Assembly (NCBI GenBank): GCA_035279705.1
Contig: DATEHG010000086.1
Coordinates: 1 to 19,107, forward strand
Direction of reading: 5' to 3'
Origin: DATEHG01 sp035279705
Lineage (GTDB): Bacteria > Gemmatimonadota > Gemmatimonadetes > Gemmatimonadales > GWC2-71-9
DNA: 19,107 nucleotides
The stretch's first letter is position 1; each line of letters starts with the position of its first letter. A model generated the notes under the pieces. That model saw only the letters and a list, made by a program, of their open reading frames with translations. It made no database searches and was not told the DNA's origin. Position numbers and translations under genes: made by a program. Of this stretch, positions 1 to 6,363 are shown in pieces.

Positions 1-861
1 GCGGTGACCGGACCGTCCGGCGGCCTGATCTCGGGCCAGGCGGTCATCATCGATCTTGCCGGCGACCGGATCGAAACGCTGGTGACGCGCTCGCCGGCGG
101 CGATGGTGATCAACCTCAACGAGTACAGCAAGAGCGCCGGCGGAGGCAGCCGGGCGGGACAGCTCGAGCGGCTGCGCCAGCTCTTCGCCGACGCCCAGGA
201 GTATGACCGCCGTAAGGCCGATTTCCAGAAGAACCAGATGCAGTCGCTGTCGGCGCCTGCCGCGGAGCTGGAGGCCCTCCGCCCGATCCTCAAGGGCGAG
301 TTGCCGGTGGTCTTCGTCGCCAATCGCCGCAGCGACATCCTGAGCGTGCTCCGCCTCGGCAATGAATACAAGCTCCGGATGATCATCGAAGGCGGCACCG
401 AGGCGTGGCAGGTGGCCGGCGAGCTGGCCAAGGCCGGAGTCCCGGTGGCCGTGAATACCATCACCAACATCCCGAGTTTCGACGGCCTGGGGGCGCGATT
501 CGACAATGCCGCGCTGCTTCGCGCCGCCGGGGTGTCCGTCATCGTAGAAGAAGGCGAAACGGGCGGGCCCCGGAACCTGCGCTGGGCGGCGGGACATGCG
601 GTTCGCTTCGGCATGAACTGGGACGATGCCCTCGCGGCCATCACGCTGGCGCCGGCGAAGGCCTTCGGCATCGATGCGAAGTATGGCACACTCACGGCGG
701 GCAAGGTGGCCAACGTGGTGGTCTGGTCCGGGGATCCGCTCGACTATGTCAGCCAGGCGGAGCACGTCTTCATCCGCGGCGCCGAAATCCCTCTGGTGAG
801 CCGCCAGACTCAGCTGCTGGATCGTTACCGGAAGCTCCCCCCCGAATACGAGCAGCACTGA
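1..861 (+). CDS. Amidohydrolase (imidazolonepropionase-like), 3' part, probably metal-site degenerate
   Basis: The reading frame is open from the first base of the window, so this is the C-terminal ~286 residues of a longer protein. The GTG at 4 is not taken as the start. Family signs (numbering from that GTG): a late TIM-barrel segment, then VTLNP-like ITLAPAKAFGI (213-223), then the composite beta-domain return YGTLTAGKVANVVVWSGDPL (227-246), typical of COG1228 amidohydrolases. Where active relatives usually carry metal-binding His residues there is VFVANRRSD (103-111) and EGGTEAW (129-135). The usual late Asp position reads EEGETGGP (182-189). This suggests a non-catalytic or altered paralogue; such proteins are often encoded next to an intact copy, which would lie off the left edge. 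A hydrolase is what the fold implies; activity and substrate cannot be told. The gene ends at a strong terminator. Confidence 0.85.
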   Translation, partial: AVTGPSGGLISGQAVIIDLAGDRIETLVTRSPAAMVINLNEYSKSAGGGSRAGQLERLRQLFADAQEYDRRKADFQKNQMQSLSAPAAELEALRPILKGELPVVFVANRRSDILSVLRLGNEYKLRMIIEGGTEAWQVAGELAKAGVPVAVNTITNIPSFDGLGARFDNAALLRAAGVSVIVEEGETGGPRNLRWAAGHAVRFGMNWDDALAAITLAPAKAFGIDAKYGTLTAGKVANVVVWSGDPLDYVSQAEHVFIRGAEIPLVSRQTQLLDRYRKLPPEYEQH

Positions 862-877
862 CCTTCGGACATGCGAA

Positions 878-914
878 GGGCCCCACCCGGAGTATCCGGG
901 TGGGGCCCTTTTTT
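878..914 (+). terminator. Rho-independent terminator of the amidohydrolase gene
   Basis: A perfect 13-bp GC-rich stem (878-890 with 896-908) closes a 5-nt loop (agtat) and is followed directly by six T residues (909-914). It lies 17 nt after the amidohydrolase stop. The opposite strand has no U-run after the stem, so it should act mainly on plus-strand transcripts, although it also sits just past the end of the converging minus-strand gene. Confidence 0.93.
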
Positions 915-933
915 CTGGGATGAACGGCGGACC

Positions 934-1275
934 CTAAGTGACTTCAGCGTCTGCGGCGGGACGCGCGCCAGCAGGCTGCGGATCCTCCGACACGCTTACC
1001 GTCTCCCCAGTTGCCGTGGCCAGCGCGCGTTCGATCCTGAGCAACTCGGCCTCGAGCTGGTCCAGCTTGAGCATGAGGCTGTCGATGTGGGCGGCGTCCA
1101 CTTCGCGGCCCCGTTCACGACGATAGACCAGGCGCCCCAGGTCCCGGTTCAAATCATCCTGCTCGCGGCGCAGGCGGAAGAACTCCAGCCGCAGTTTCCC
1201 TTCATCGAACGCCGCCTGGGCCCTGCGTCCGAACTGTTCCATCTCGCTGTTGAGCTTGTCGAAGAGCGAACTCAT
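934..1275 (-). CDS. Small coiled-coil protein of unknown function
   Basis: 113 residues. I do not recognise a named family. The ATG at 1273-1275 is chosen because GGGAG lies about 9 nt upstream. The longer in-frame extension would run through the terminator-like hairpin at 1340-1361. Residues 1-88 are almost entirely helix-forming and rich in Leu, Glu and Arg, with spaced leucines (LRLEFFRLRREQDDL at 28-42; LMLKLDQLEAELLRIERAL at 67-85), as in a two-helix coiled coil. Residues 89-113 form a Pro/Ala/Glu-rich, probably disordered tail. There is no signal peptide or membrane segment, so it is likely cytoplasmic. It follows rpmA but is separated from it by a hairpin and 113 nt, so it may have its own promoter. 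Confidence 0.7.
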   Translation of the reverse strand: MSSLFDKLNSEMEQFGRRAQAAFDEGKLRLEFFRLRREQDDLNRDLGRLVYRRERGREVDAAHIDSLMLKLDQLEAELLRIERALATATGETVSVSEDPQPAGARPAADAEVT

Positions 1276-1330
1276 CGCTGTTCTCCCGCTGGGTGTGCCC
1301 CCAGAACGTACCGACCAGCCCCCATGTTTC

Positions 1331-1361
1331 AAAATGAAGGCGCCGGGGAGGTCCCCGGCGC
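1331..1361 (-). terminator. Probable terminator or attenuator after rpmA
   Basis: On the minus strand a perfect 9-bp GC stem (1361-1353 with 1348-1340) with a 4-nt loop is followed by CTTCATTTT (1339-1331). The T-rich tract is interrupted, so termination may be partial, allowing some read-through into the coiled-coil gene. It begins 27 nt after the rpmA stop. Confidence 0.65.
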
Positions 1362-1388
1362 TGGTCACTTCGCTGACGAATCGGAGGC

Positions 1389-1661
1389 TCAGGCCGTGGC
1401 CGAGGCGATTCCGGGGTAGACTGAAATCTTCTGGCGGCCCTTGTCCTTGAATTCAAACTTCACCACGCCATCGATCGTGGCGAAGAGCGAATCATCGCTG
1501 GCACGCAGCACATTCTTGCCCGCGTGGAACCGGGTCCCGCGCTGACGGACCAGGATGCTGCCGGCGGTCACCTGTTCACCACCGTAGCGCTTGACGCCCA
1601 GGTACTGCGGGTTGCTGTTCCGGCCGTTGCGGCTGGAGCCTACGCCCTTCTTGTGAGCCAT
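1389..1661 (-). CDS. rpmA: 50S ribosomal protein L27
   Basis: 90 residues beginning MAHKKGVGSSRNGRNSNP, the highly conserved N-terminus of L27 that reaches toward the peptidyl-transferase centre. It continues with YLGVKRYGGEQVTAGSILVR (20-39) and the conserved RGTRFHAGKNV block. The ATG at 1659-1661 is preceded by GAGGATCTC (GAGG Shine-Dalgarno). A longer in-frame extension upstream would overlap rplU and is not used. There is no N-terminal extension of the kind cleaved in Firmicutes. It lies 7 nt after rplU, the near-universal L21-L27 gene pair. The short C-terminal tail after VYPG (SATA end) is ordinary. Confidence 0.98.
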   Translation of the reverse strand: MAHKKGVGSSRNGRNSNPQYLGVKRYGGEQVTAGSILVRQRGTRFHAGKNVLRASDDSLFATIDGVVKFEFKDKGRQKISVYPGIASATA

Positions 1662-1668
1662 GAGATCC

Positions 1669-1983
1669 TCAGCCGATCGAGAGGTCCAGCACACGGACCT
1701 CGGTAAACTTCTGACGATGACCCGTCTTCTTCCGGATATTCTTCCGGCGCTTGAACTTCCAGACGTAGATCTTGTCTTCCTTGCCCATGCGCACCACCTC
1801 CGCCGTAACCTTGGCGCCCTTCACGAGGGGAGTGCCCGCCTTGACCGTGGTGCCGTCAGACGAAAGCAGCACCTCATCGAAGGTGAGCTTGGTTCCCGGC
1901 TCCGCGTCCATCAGCGGAATCTGGATCAACTTGCCCTTTTCGGCCCGGAACTGCTTGCCGAGGGTCCGGAAGATGGCGTACAT
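1669..1983 (-). CDS. rplU: 50S ribosomal protein L21
   Basis: 104 residues, full length for the family. It starts MYAIFRTLGKQFRAEKG, the typical L21 N-terminus (MYAII.TGGKQY). It has the central beta-barrel part (LTFDEVLLSSDGTTVKAGTP) and the diagnostic basic C-terminal stretch FKRRKNIRKKTGHRQKFTEV (78-97), which binds 23S rRNA. The ATG at 1981-1983 has AAGG six bases upstream. It is first of the rplU-rpmA pair and is preceded by a good promoter at 2025-2053. It can therefore be expressed independently of the RNase gene just upstream, whose stop is 148 nt away. Confidence 0.98.
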   Translation of the reverse strand: MYAIFRTLGKQFRAEKGKLIQIPLMDAEPGTKLTFDEVLLSSDGTTVKAGTPLVKGAKVTAEVVRMGKEDKIYVWKFKRRKNIRKKTGHRQKFTEVRVLDLSIG

Positions 1984-2024
1984 GGTGGCCTTGCGCCTGA
2001 AAAGTCGTGGTTAAACAGCCCGCA

Positions 2025-2053
2025 ATCTTAATCAGGGGGCGGAGTTAGGGCAA
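2025..2053 (-). promoter_or_regulatory. Sigma70-type promoter for rplU-rpmA
   Basis: On the minus strand TTGCCC (2053-2048), a 17-nt spacer, and TAAGAT (2030-2025) give four consensus matches in each hexamer at optimal spacing. The expected start of transcription is near 2018, leaving a leader of about 35 nt before rplU. Confidence 0.6.
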
Positions 2054-2131
2054 GAGGGCGGCAAGGCGGCAAGCCAGGCTCGGCCCTCAACCTCCCACCT
2101 GATCGCCCACTTGCCAGCTGCCCCACTGCCC
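2048..2131. repeat. Intergenic spacer of recurring short words
   Basis: The gap between the RNase gene and rplU is built from recurring words: GGCAAG three times within 2049-2072, then CACTTGCC, CAGCTGCCCC and CACTGCCC. It has no coding potential that I can support. The rplU -35 hexamer uses one of these words (TTGCCC on minus). Confidence 0.45.
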
Positions 2132-3814
2132 TCAGGCTACCGCGTACAGCTCGGTCACGTCCCGGCCGGCCGGCCGGCTCATCAGCCTGAACTCGTCCAG
2201 GCGCATCATCGGGTCGTCCCGCAGCTCGATGTCGAGGCCTGTCATCCGGGCCAGGGTATTGACCAGCTTGGGCTCCTCCTCGAGGAGGTAGAGCGCCACT
2301 TCCGGGTGGAGGCGAACCGCCAGCTGCCGTTCCCGCCGCTCCCGGCCCGCTCTCTTGAGCGAGCGTTCCAGCCGCCGGGTGACGACTTCCGGAGTGAAGA
2401 CGCGGCCGCTGGCGGAGCAGGTCGGGCAATCGGTGGTCATCGAGTGCCAGAGGGACGGACGGACCCGCTGGCGGGTCATCTCGATCAGGCCAAGTTCCGA
2501 GACGGCATAGGCCTTGGTCCGCGCCCGGTCCCGGCCAAGGTGGCCCCGGAGCTCCTGCAGCACCCGGTCCCGGTTGGCCCGGGTTTCCATGTCGATGAAA
2601 TCGCAGACGATGATCCCGCCGATATCCCTTAAGCGGATCTGGCGGGCAATCTCGCGCGCGGCCTCGATGTTGGTCCGGAGAATCGTCTTTTCAGGATCCT
2701 TCTTCCCGGTGTAGCGACCGGTGTTGACGTCGATCGACACCAGTGCCTCGGTGGGCTGGATGATGATCGATCCGCCGGTGGGCAGTTCGCAGCGGGACTT
2801 GAAGAGGTCCCGGATTTCGTTTTCGATGTCGAACTTCTCGAACAGCGGGGTGGCCTCCTGGGCCAGGTGCACCCGGGCCTGCAGCTCGGGATCGACCTGA
2901 GCCAGGTAGCCCTCGATCTCGTTGAACAGCTCCCTGGAATCGACGTGGAGCGCATCGACCTTGGCGCTGAACAGGTCGCGGATGATGCCGCGGGTCAGGG
3001 AGGTTTCCCGCTGGACGAGCGAAGGAGCGCGGACGAACGTCTTCTTGCGGTTGATCTTCTTCCAGAGGTTGATCAGCGACTCGATTTCCCGCCGGACCAG
3101 GTCCTCGGTGATCCCCTCGGCGACCGTGCGGACGATGACTCCACCCGAGTCCTTCGGCAGCAGACTGGTGACCATCTCGCGCAGTTTCCCGCGCTGCTCC
3201 CGGCTCTCGATCTTGCGGGAGACCCCGACCTTCGAGGCGTAGGGCATGTACACCAGGAACCGGCCCGGCAGCGAAATCTGCGCGGTGACCCGGGGCCCCT
3301 TGGTGCTGATGGGCTCCTTGGTCACCTGGACCAGCTTGGTCTCCCCCTTCTTGATCAGGTCCTGGATGTTGGGGATGGCGCCACGGCTGGAGACTTCGCG
3401 CTGGCGCTGCTCCGGCTCGGCGCCGCCCCGGCCGCCGCGCCCGCGACCCCGGCCACTCCGGCCGTTGCGGCCGCCGTTGCGGCGGGACTCATCCCCGTTG
3501 CCGTTGCCGCTGGCCGCCGCTTCGGCCGCGGCGGCGTCCTCGGGCTGATCGACTTCCTCCTCCTCGTCCTCGTCTTCGTCCTCATCGGGCTCGAGGAGAT
3601 CGGAGGCGTGCAGGAAGGCGCTCTTTTCGAGGCCTATGTCGATGAATGCGGCTTGAATGCCGGGAAGGACCGCTTCAACCCGTCCGAGATAGATGTCGCC
3701 CACGGACCGGCGGTGATCCGGCCGGTCGATCATGAGCTCGGCGAGCCTGTCGTCCTCGAGGATGGCGACCCGGGTTTCCCTCGGGGTGCCGTTGATGAGA
3801 ATTTCGCGCTTCAA
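2132..3814 (-). CDS. rng: Ribonuclease G/E family endoribonuclease
   Basis: 560 residues. Single-strand endoribonuclease of rRNA maturation and mRNA decay. Start: TTG at 3812-3814, with GAGGG 8 nt upstream; no ATG gives a sensible N-terminus. MKREILINGTPRETRVAILE matches the family start. The S1 domain begins at VGDIYLGRVEAVLPGIQAAF (38-57), giving AFIDIGLEKSAFLHASDLL. The S1 domain is then interrupted by an acidic run (76-88) and a Gly/Arg/Asn-rich run (102-131). Catalytic metal ligands are in SIDVNTG (Asp362) and CDFIDM (Asp405). The zinc-link motif is CPTC (463-466). Length exceeds E. coli RNase G (489) mainly because of the low-complexity insert; there is no long RNase E-type C-terminal scaffold. 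Neighbours rplU and rpmA are a common partnership. A long structured leader precedes it. Confidence 0.96.
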   Translation of the reverse strand: MKREILINGTPRETRVAILEDDRLAELMIDRPDHRRSVGDIYLGRVEAVLPGIQAAFIDIGLEKSAFLHASDLLEPDEDEDEDEEEEVDQPEDAAAAEAAASGNGNGDESRRNGGRNGRSGRGRGRGGRGGAEPEQRQREVSSRGAIPNIQDLIKKGETKLVQVTKEPISTKGPRVTAQISLPGRFLVYMPYASKVGVSRKIESREQRGKLREMVTSLLPKDSGGVIVRTVAEGITEDLVRREIESLINLWKKINRKKTFVRAPSLVQRETSLTRGIIRDLFSAKVDALHVDSRELFNEIEGYLAQVDPELQARVHLAQEATPLFEKFDIENEIRDLFKSRCELPTGGSIIIQPTEALVSIDVNTGRYTGKKDPEKTILRTNIEAAREIARQIRLRDIGGIIVCDFIDMETRANRDRVLQELRGHLGRDRARTKAYAVSELGLIEMTRQRVRPSLWHSMTTDCPTCSASGRVFTPEVVTRRLERSLKRAGRERRERQLAVRLHPEVALYLLEEEPKLVNTLARMTGLDIELRDDPMMRLDEFRLMSRPAGRDVTELYAVA

Positions 3815-3983
3815 GGTTCAAACCCTCGGTCCGGCGCAAGACAGCGGACCCCGGCGCTTGCGCGCCCGGGCCTGTCTGCCGGAGCCTTGAAATGGAAACG
3901 GGGGCCCCGCCGGTCCTGCCGGCGTCTGCCCCCGGTGCCTGATGGATGGCCGGAGCCCCGCGGGGGGCACCAGCACGATGACC

Positions 3984-4009
3984 GGTGCCGGCCGTGGACG
4001 GCCGGCACC
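3984..4009. other. Perfect 11-bp GC hairpin
   Basis: ggtgccggccg (3984-3994) pairs fully with cggccggcacc (3999-4009) around a 4-nt loop. Neither strand has a T-run after the stem, so it is not a standard intrinsic terminator. It lies mid-way in the RNase leader. Confidence 0.8.
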
Positions 4010-4096
4010 CTGACTCAGCTCCTCGCCACTCGACGAGAGAGCGGTACTGCGCGGCGCCAGCGCCCTGGTTGAGCAGCCAGACACCAAGATTGCATA

Positions 4097-4195
4097 CCAG
4101 TCGGATGATGTAACGGCAGACACGACTGGGGGTCGCGGCGAGAGGATGGGCGCCGCGACTCCAGGTCCCGATCTGTAGGGGGAGTACTGCCGTCA
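4097..4195 (-). other. Nested and mutually exclusive inverted repeats in the RNase leader
   Basis: On the minus strand TGACGGCAG (4195-4187) pairs with CTGCCGTTA (4119-4111), including one G-U. Inside it GACCTGGAGTCGCGGCG (4167-4151) pairs with CGCCGCGACCCCCAGTC (4140-4124), with a small bulge. A competing perfect stem CCAGTCG (4129-4123) / CGACTGG (4103-4097) reuses the 3' arm of the inner helix. The G-U pair in the outer stem exists only on the minus strand (A-C on plus), which mildly favours minus. Confidence 0.6.
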
Positions 4196-4203
4196 TACAC
4201 AAC

Positions 4204-4232
4204 AACTTACGCACTGCCCAGTAACAGGGCAA
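4204..4232 (-). promoter_or_regulatory. Sigma70-type promoter for the RNase G/E transcript
   Basis: On the minus strand TTGCCC (4232-4227), a 17-nt spacer and TAAGTT (4209-4204). Predicted transcription start is near 4197-4198, two or three bases before the first leader stem. Same -35 hexamer and spacing as the rplU promoter. Confidence 0.5.
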
Positions 4233-4243
4233 CAGCAGGATGG

Positions 4244-4888
4244 CTAGAGGCGACGTTCCAGACTGATGCGCCAGCCCGAGGAGAGCCCCGGCACGTCGAG
4301 CAGCCGCTTGACCTGCTCTCGAGGCCCGCGCGTATCCAGCCGGATTCGATACGCCTCGGCGACGGTGATCTTCCTGGGATCGGTCAATTCCTGGACAAAC
4401 GGCAGTCCGGCGGACGCGATCCCGGGCTCGACAACTCGCAGATACCATCCTGTACGGCCAGTCCGCCGGATCTCGTCCTGGAGCCCGGGTTGGGCGTGCC
4501 GGGCGGCGAGCTGTGGACAGGGCTCGCGGGGCTGGGACACCTCGAGCAGGGCGCTGCCGAAGCGGAAGCGGTCTCCGATGTGGGTATTGCGCTCGTCCAG
4601 GCCCACCACGGTGAGGTTCTCGGCGAATGCGCCGGGCTCGAGCCTGCGGCGCCAGCGGTCTCCCCACCACACCAGGTGGATGGCAGGATAGGCGCACAGC
4701 GCCCGCTCGGGCCCGCCGTGGATCTGGCGATTCACCTGGGCATCGCCGTCAATGCCATCCGGCGCAATTCGCACCGGTCCGTTGACGGCGGTCTTCTCGA
4801 ACGCCGTGCGGACCTGCTTCTCGCCCAGCAGGATGTCCCGGGGCTGGCCGGCCTGAACGCCGACCACCGTGGCGCCGAGGACGATCAC
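4244..4888 (-). CDS. MOSC-domain protein (YiiM-like)
   Basis: 214 residues, close to E. coli YiiM (224). MOSC proteins carry a molybdenum-cofactor or sulfur-transfer beta-barrel; YiiM-type members are linked to detoxifying N-hydroxylated bases. The motifs are VRIAPDGIDGDAQVNRQIHG (39-58) followed by GPERALCAYP, and SQPREPCPQL (118-127) with the conserved Cys124 expected to bind Mo or carry sulfur. PGAFAENLTV (85-94) is also typical. The GTG start at 4886-4888 has a GAGGGG ribosome-binding site that overlaps the stop of the acyl-CoA dehydrogenase gene 9 nt upstream, so the two are probably co-transcribed and coupled. The substrate is unknown; no link to acyl-CoA metabolism is evident beyond position. 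Confidence 0.88.
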   Translation of the reverse strand: MIVLGATVVGVQAGQPRDILLGEKQVRTAFEKTAVNGPVRIAPDGIDGDAQVNRQIHGGPERALCAYPAIHLVWWGDRWRRRLEPGAFAENLTVVGLDERNTHIGDRFRFGSALLEVSQPREPCPQLAARHAQPGLQDEIRRTGRTGWYLRVVEPGIASAGLPFVQELTDPRKITVAEAYRIRLDTRGPREQVKRLLDVPGLSSGWRISLERRL

Positions 4889-4897
4889 CGGAACCCC

Positions 4898-6115
4898 TCA
4901 GCCAACGATGTTGCCCAGGATCTGCCGGGCGATGACGATGCGCTGGATCTCGCTCGTCCCTTCGCCGATTTCGCAGACCTTGGCATCCCGCATCATGCGT
5001 TCGACGGGATACTCGGTGGTGTAGCCGTAGCCACCGAAGATCTGCACGGCCTTGGTGGTATTCCGCATGGCCAGTTCGGAGCAGTAGAGCTTGGCCATGG
5101 CCGCCTCCTTCTTGAACGGCTTGCCGCTCTGCTTGAGCCAGGCGGCGTGATACAGCAGGTGCGTGCCCGCTTCGAGTTCCAGCGCCATGTCGGCCAGCTG
5201 GAAATGCACGCCCTGGAATGACCCGATGGCGTGGCCGAACTGCTTGCGCACGCCGGCGTACTTGAGCGCCTCGTTGTAAGCCCCCTCGGCAATGCCGAGG
5301 GAGAGCGCCGCGATGCCGATGCGACCGGCATCGAGCGTCTTGAGGAAATTCACGAAGCCCATCCCGGGCTCACCCAGCACGTTCTCCTTCGGCACCACGG
5401 CGTCCTGGAAGACGAGCTCCCGGGTGTCGCTGGCGCGCCAGCCCATCTTGTCTTCCTTCTTGCCCGCCCGGACGCCCGGCGTCCGCGGCAGCGACGGCTC
5501 ATGGCCGACACCAACCTTGCGGCACTTGTCGAGATCCACCGTGTCCTTGGTGACGATGAAGCTGGTGATCCCCTTGTTCCCCGTGCCGGGAGTAGTGCGT
5601 GCCGTGACCACGAAGTTCTCGCCCACGCCGGCGTGGGTGATGAAAATCTTGGAGCCGTTGAGCAGGAAGTGATCGCCCTTGTCCACGGCAGTCGTGGCGG
5701 TACCGCCGGCATCGGAGCCGGCGCCCGGCTCGGTGAGACCGAATCCGCCGAGAATCTTGCCGGAGGCGAGGTGCGGCACGTACCGCTTCTTCTGTTCGGC
5801 AGTGCCGAATTCGACGATCGGCGAGGTGCCCAGGTTGGTGTGGGCGGAAATGGTGAGGGCGTGACTCGCGTCCACCTTGGCCATCTCGTGGATCGTGATG
5901 TAGTAGGAGAGCTGGTCCATGCCCGCCCCGCCCAGCTCCTCGCTCCACGGCACCCCGAGGAGTCCCAGCTCGCCCATCTTGCGGATGTTGTCCCAGGGAA
6001 ATTCGGAGGTGCGGTCCAGCTCCCGGGCGACCGGGGCGATTTCCTGGCGGGAGAACTCCCGCACCATTTCACGGACCTGGTGGTGCTGCTCGGAGAAGTA
6101 GAGACTGTCGTCCAT
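4898..6115 (-). CDS. Acyl-CoA dehydrogenase (FAD, short-chain type)
   Basis: 405 residues from the ATG at 6113-6115. FAD-dependent alpha,beta-dehydrogenation of an acyl-CoA, passing electrons to electron-transfer flavoprotein. Seen: helical N-terminal domain (MDDSLYFSEQHHQVREMVRE), the FAD/substrate strand GGFGLTEPGAGSDAGG (123-138), LNGSKIFITHAG (152-163), the C-terminal helical domain with RKQFGHAIGSFQ (290-301), and GEGTSEIQR (384-392) with Glu385 at the catalytic-base position of medium- and short-chain enzymes. Isovaleryl-CoA dehydrogenase usually has Gly there, so this is more likely a butyryl-, isobutyryl- or 2-methylbutyryl-type enzyme. A TTG 45 nt upstream could extend the frame, but a TATATT -10 box (6164-6159) overlaps it. 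There is an unusual short stretch SLPRTPGVRAG (208-218) before KKEDKMGWR. Confidence 0.95.
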   Translation of the reverse strand: MDDSLYFSEQHHQVREMVREFSRQEIAPVARELDRTSEFPWDNIRKMGELGLLGVPWSEELGGAGMDQLSYYITIHEMAKVDASHALTISAHTNLGTSPIVEFGTAEQKKRYVPHLASGKILGGFGLTEPGAGSDAGGTATTAVDKGDHFLLNGSKIFITHAGVGENFVVTARTTPGTGNKGITSFIVTKDTVDLDKCRKVGVGHEPSLPRTPGVRAGKKEDKMGWRASDTRELVFQDAVVPKENVLGEPGMGFVNFLKTLDAGRIGIAALSLGIAEGAYNEALKYAGVRKQFGHAIGSFQGVHFQLADMALELEAGTHLLYHAAWLKQSGKPFKKEAAMAKLYCSELAMRNTTKAVQIFGGYGYTTEYPVERMMRDAKVCEIGEGTSEIQRIVIARQILGNIVG

Positions 6116-6124
6116 AACGCTCGG

Positions 6125-6273
6125 GTTCCGGGTATCGAGGATGGTTTTCGGCCCGGACAATATAGCGGTTCCAAGGTCCGGGAAACTGGTCCCCTGTCCC
6201 GAGTCCCCGACGGTTTACGGCCAATTGCAGAGTTCCGGGTCGGCGCCCGGGATCCGAGTCCCCGGTTCCGGGT
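6125..6273. repeat. Intergenic region with recurring words between recQ and the acyl-CoA dehydrogenase
   Basis: The 248-nt gap 6116-6363 has no supportable gene. gttccgggt occurs at 6125-6133, 6232-6240 and 6265-6273, and cgagtcccc at 6200-6208 and 6255-6263. The part nearer recQ (6300-6335) is T/C-rich with related words (ttctcac, ttttcac, ggttcac). No clear terminator for recQ was found. Confidence 0.5.
6159..6164 (-). promoter_or_regulatory. Possible -10 box for the acyl-CoA dehydrogenase gene
   Basis: TATATT on the minus strand (5 of 6 to consensus) would start transcription near 6152, giving a leader of about 37 nt before the ATG at 6115. No convincing -35 hexamer is seen 16-18 nt upstream. 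Confidence 0.4.
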
Positions 6274-6363
6274 GCGCAGGTTTCTGTTTCCCGTTCATAC
6301 TTCTCTTCTCACTTTTCACGGTTCACTGACCATGGTTCAAAACCCCTACCCCCCGCTCGCTGC

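Larger units (their letters stand above)
3815..4198 (-). promoter_or_regulatory. Putative long structured 5' leader of the RNase G/E gene (or an independent small RNA)
   Basis: About 380 nt separate the predicted transcription start (near 4198) from the rng TTG, with no credible gene on either strand. The minus-strand transcript holds several inverted repeats: a 9-pair closing stem (4195-4187 with 4119-4111), an inner stem of about 13 pairs (4164-4151 with 4140-4126), an alternative 7-bp stem (4129-4123 with 4103-4097), an 11-bp perfect hairpin (4009-3999 with 3994-3984), and agacag/ctgtct arms (3839-3844 with 3872-3877) just before the ribosome-binding site. It does not match RNase P RNA, tmRNA or SRP RNA motifs that I know. 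E. coli rne has a structured 361-nt leader used for autoregulation, so a similar role is an inference. A free-standing RNA of about 200 nt ending near 3984 is the alternative. Confidence 0.5.

Noticed and set aside
1276..1388. Extended N-terminus for the coiled-coil protein (from 1368)
   Set aside because: The extra residues encode the post-rpmA hairpin and are unlike the rest of the protein; a good ribosome-binding site sits before the ATG at 1275.
2867..4072. 401-codon plus-strand frame antisense to the RNase and its leader
   Set aside because: Low-complexity product without family features; it would need the RNase gene to be wrong.
3815..4198. RNase P RNA, tmRNA, SRP RNA or tRNA in the gap before the RNase gene
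   Set aside because: None of the conserved sequence blocks is present. A T-loop-like ggttcaaacc at 3815-3824 has only a 2-bp stem and overlaps the RNase ribosome-binding region.
3675..4697. 340-codon minus-strand frame covering the RNase leader and part of the MOSC gene
   Set aside because: Arg/Pro/Ala-rich translation with no motif; conflicts with both flanking genes.
6116..6160. Upstream TTG start for the acyl-CoA dehydrogenase
   Set aside because: The added 15 residues are not typical of the family, and a TATATT -10 box overlaps the TTG, so it would be at or before the start of the transcript.
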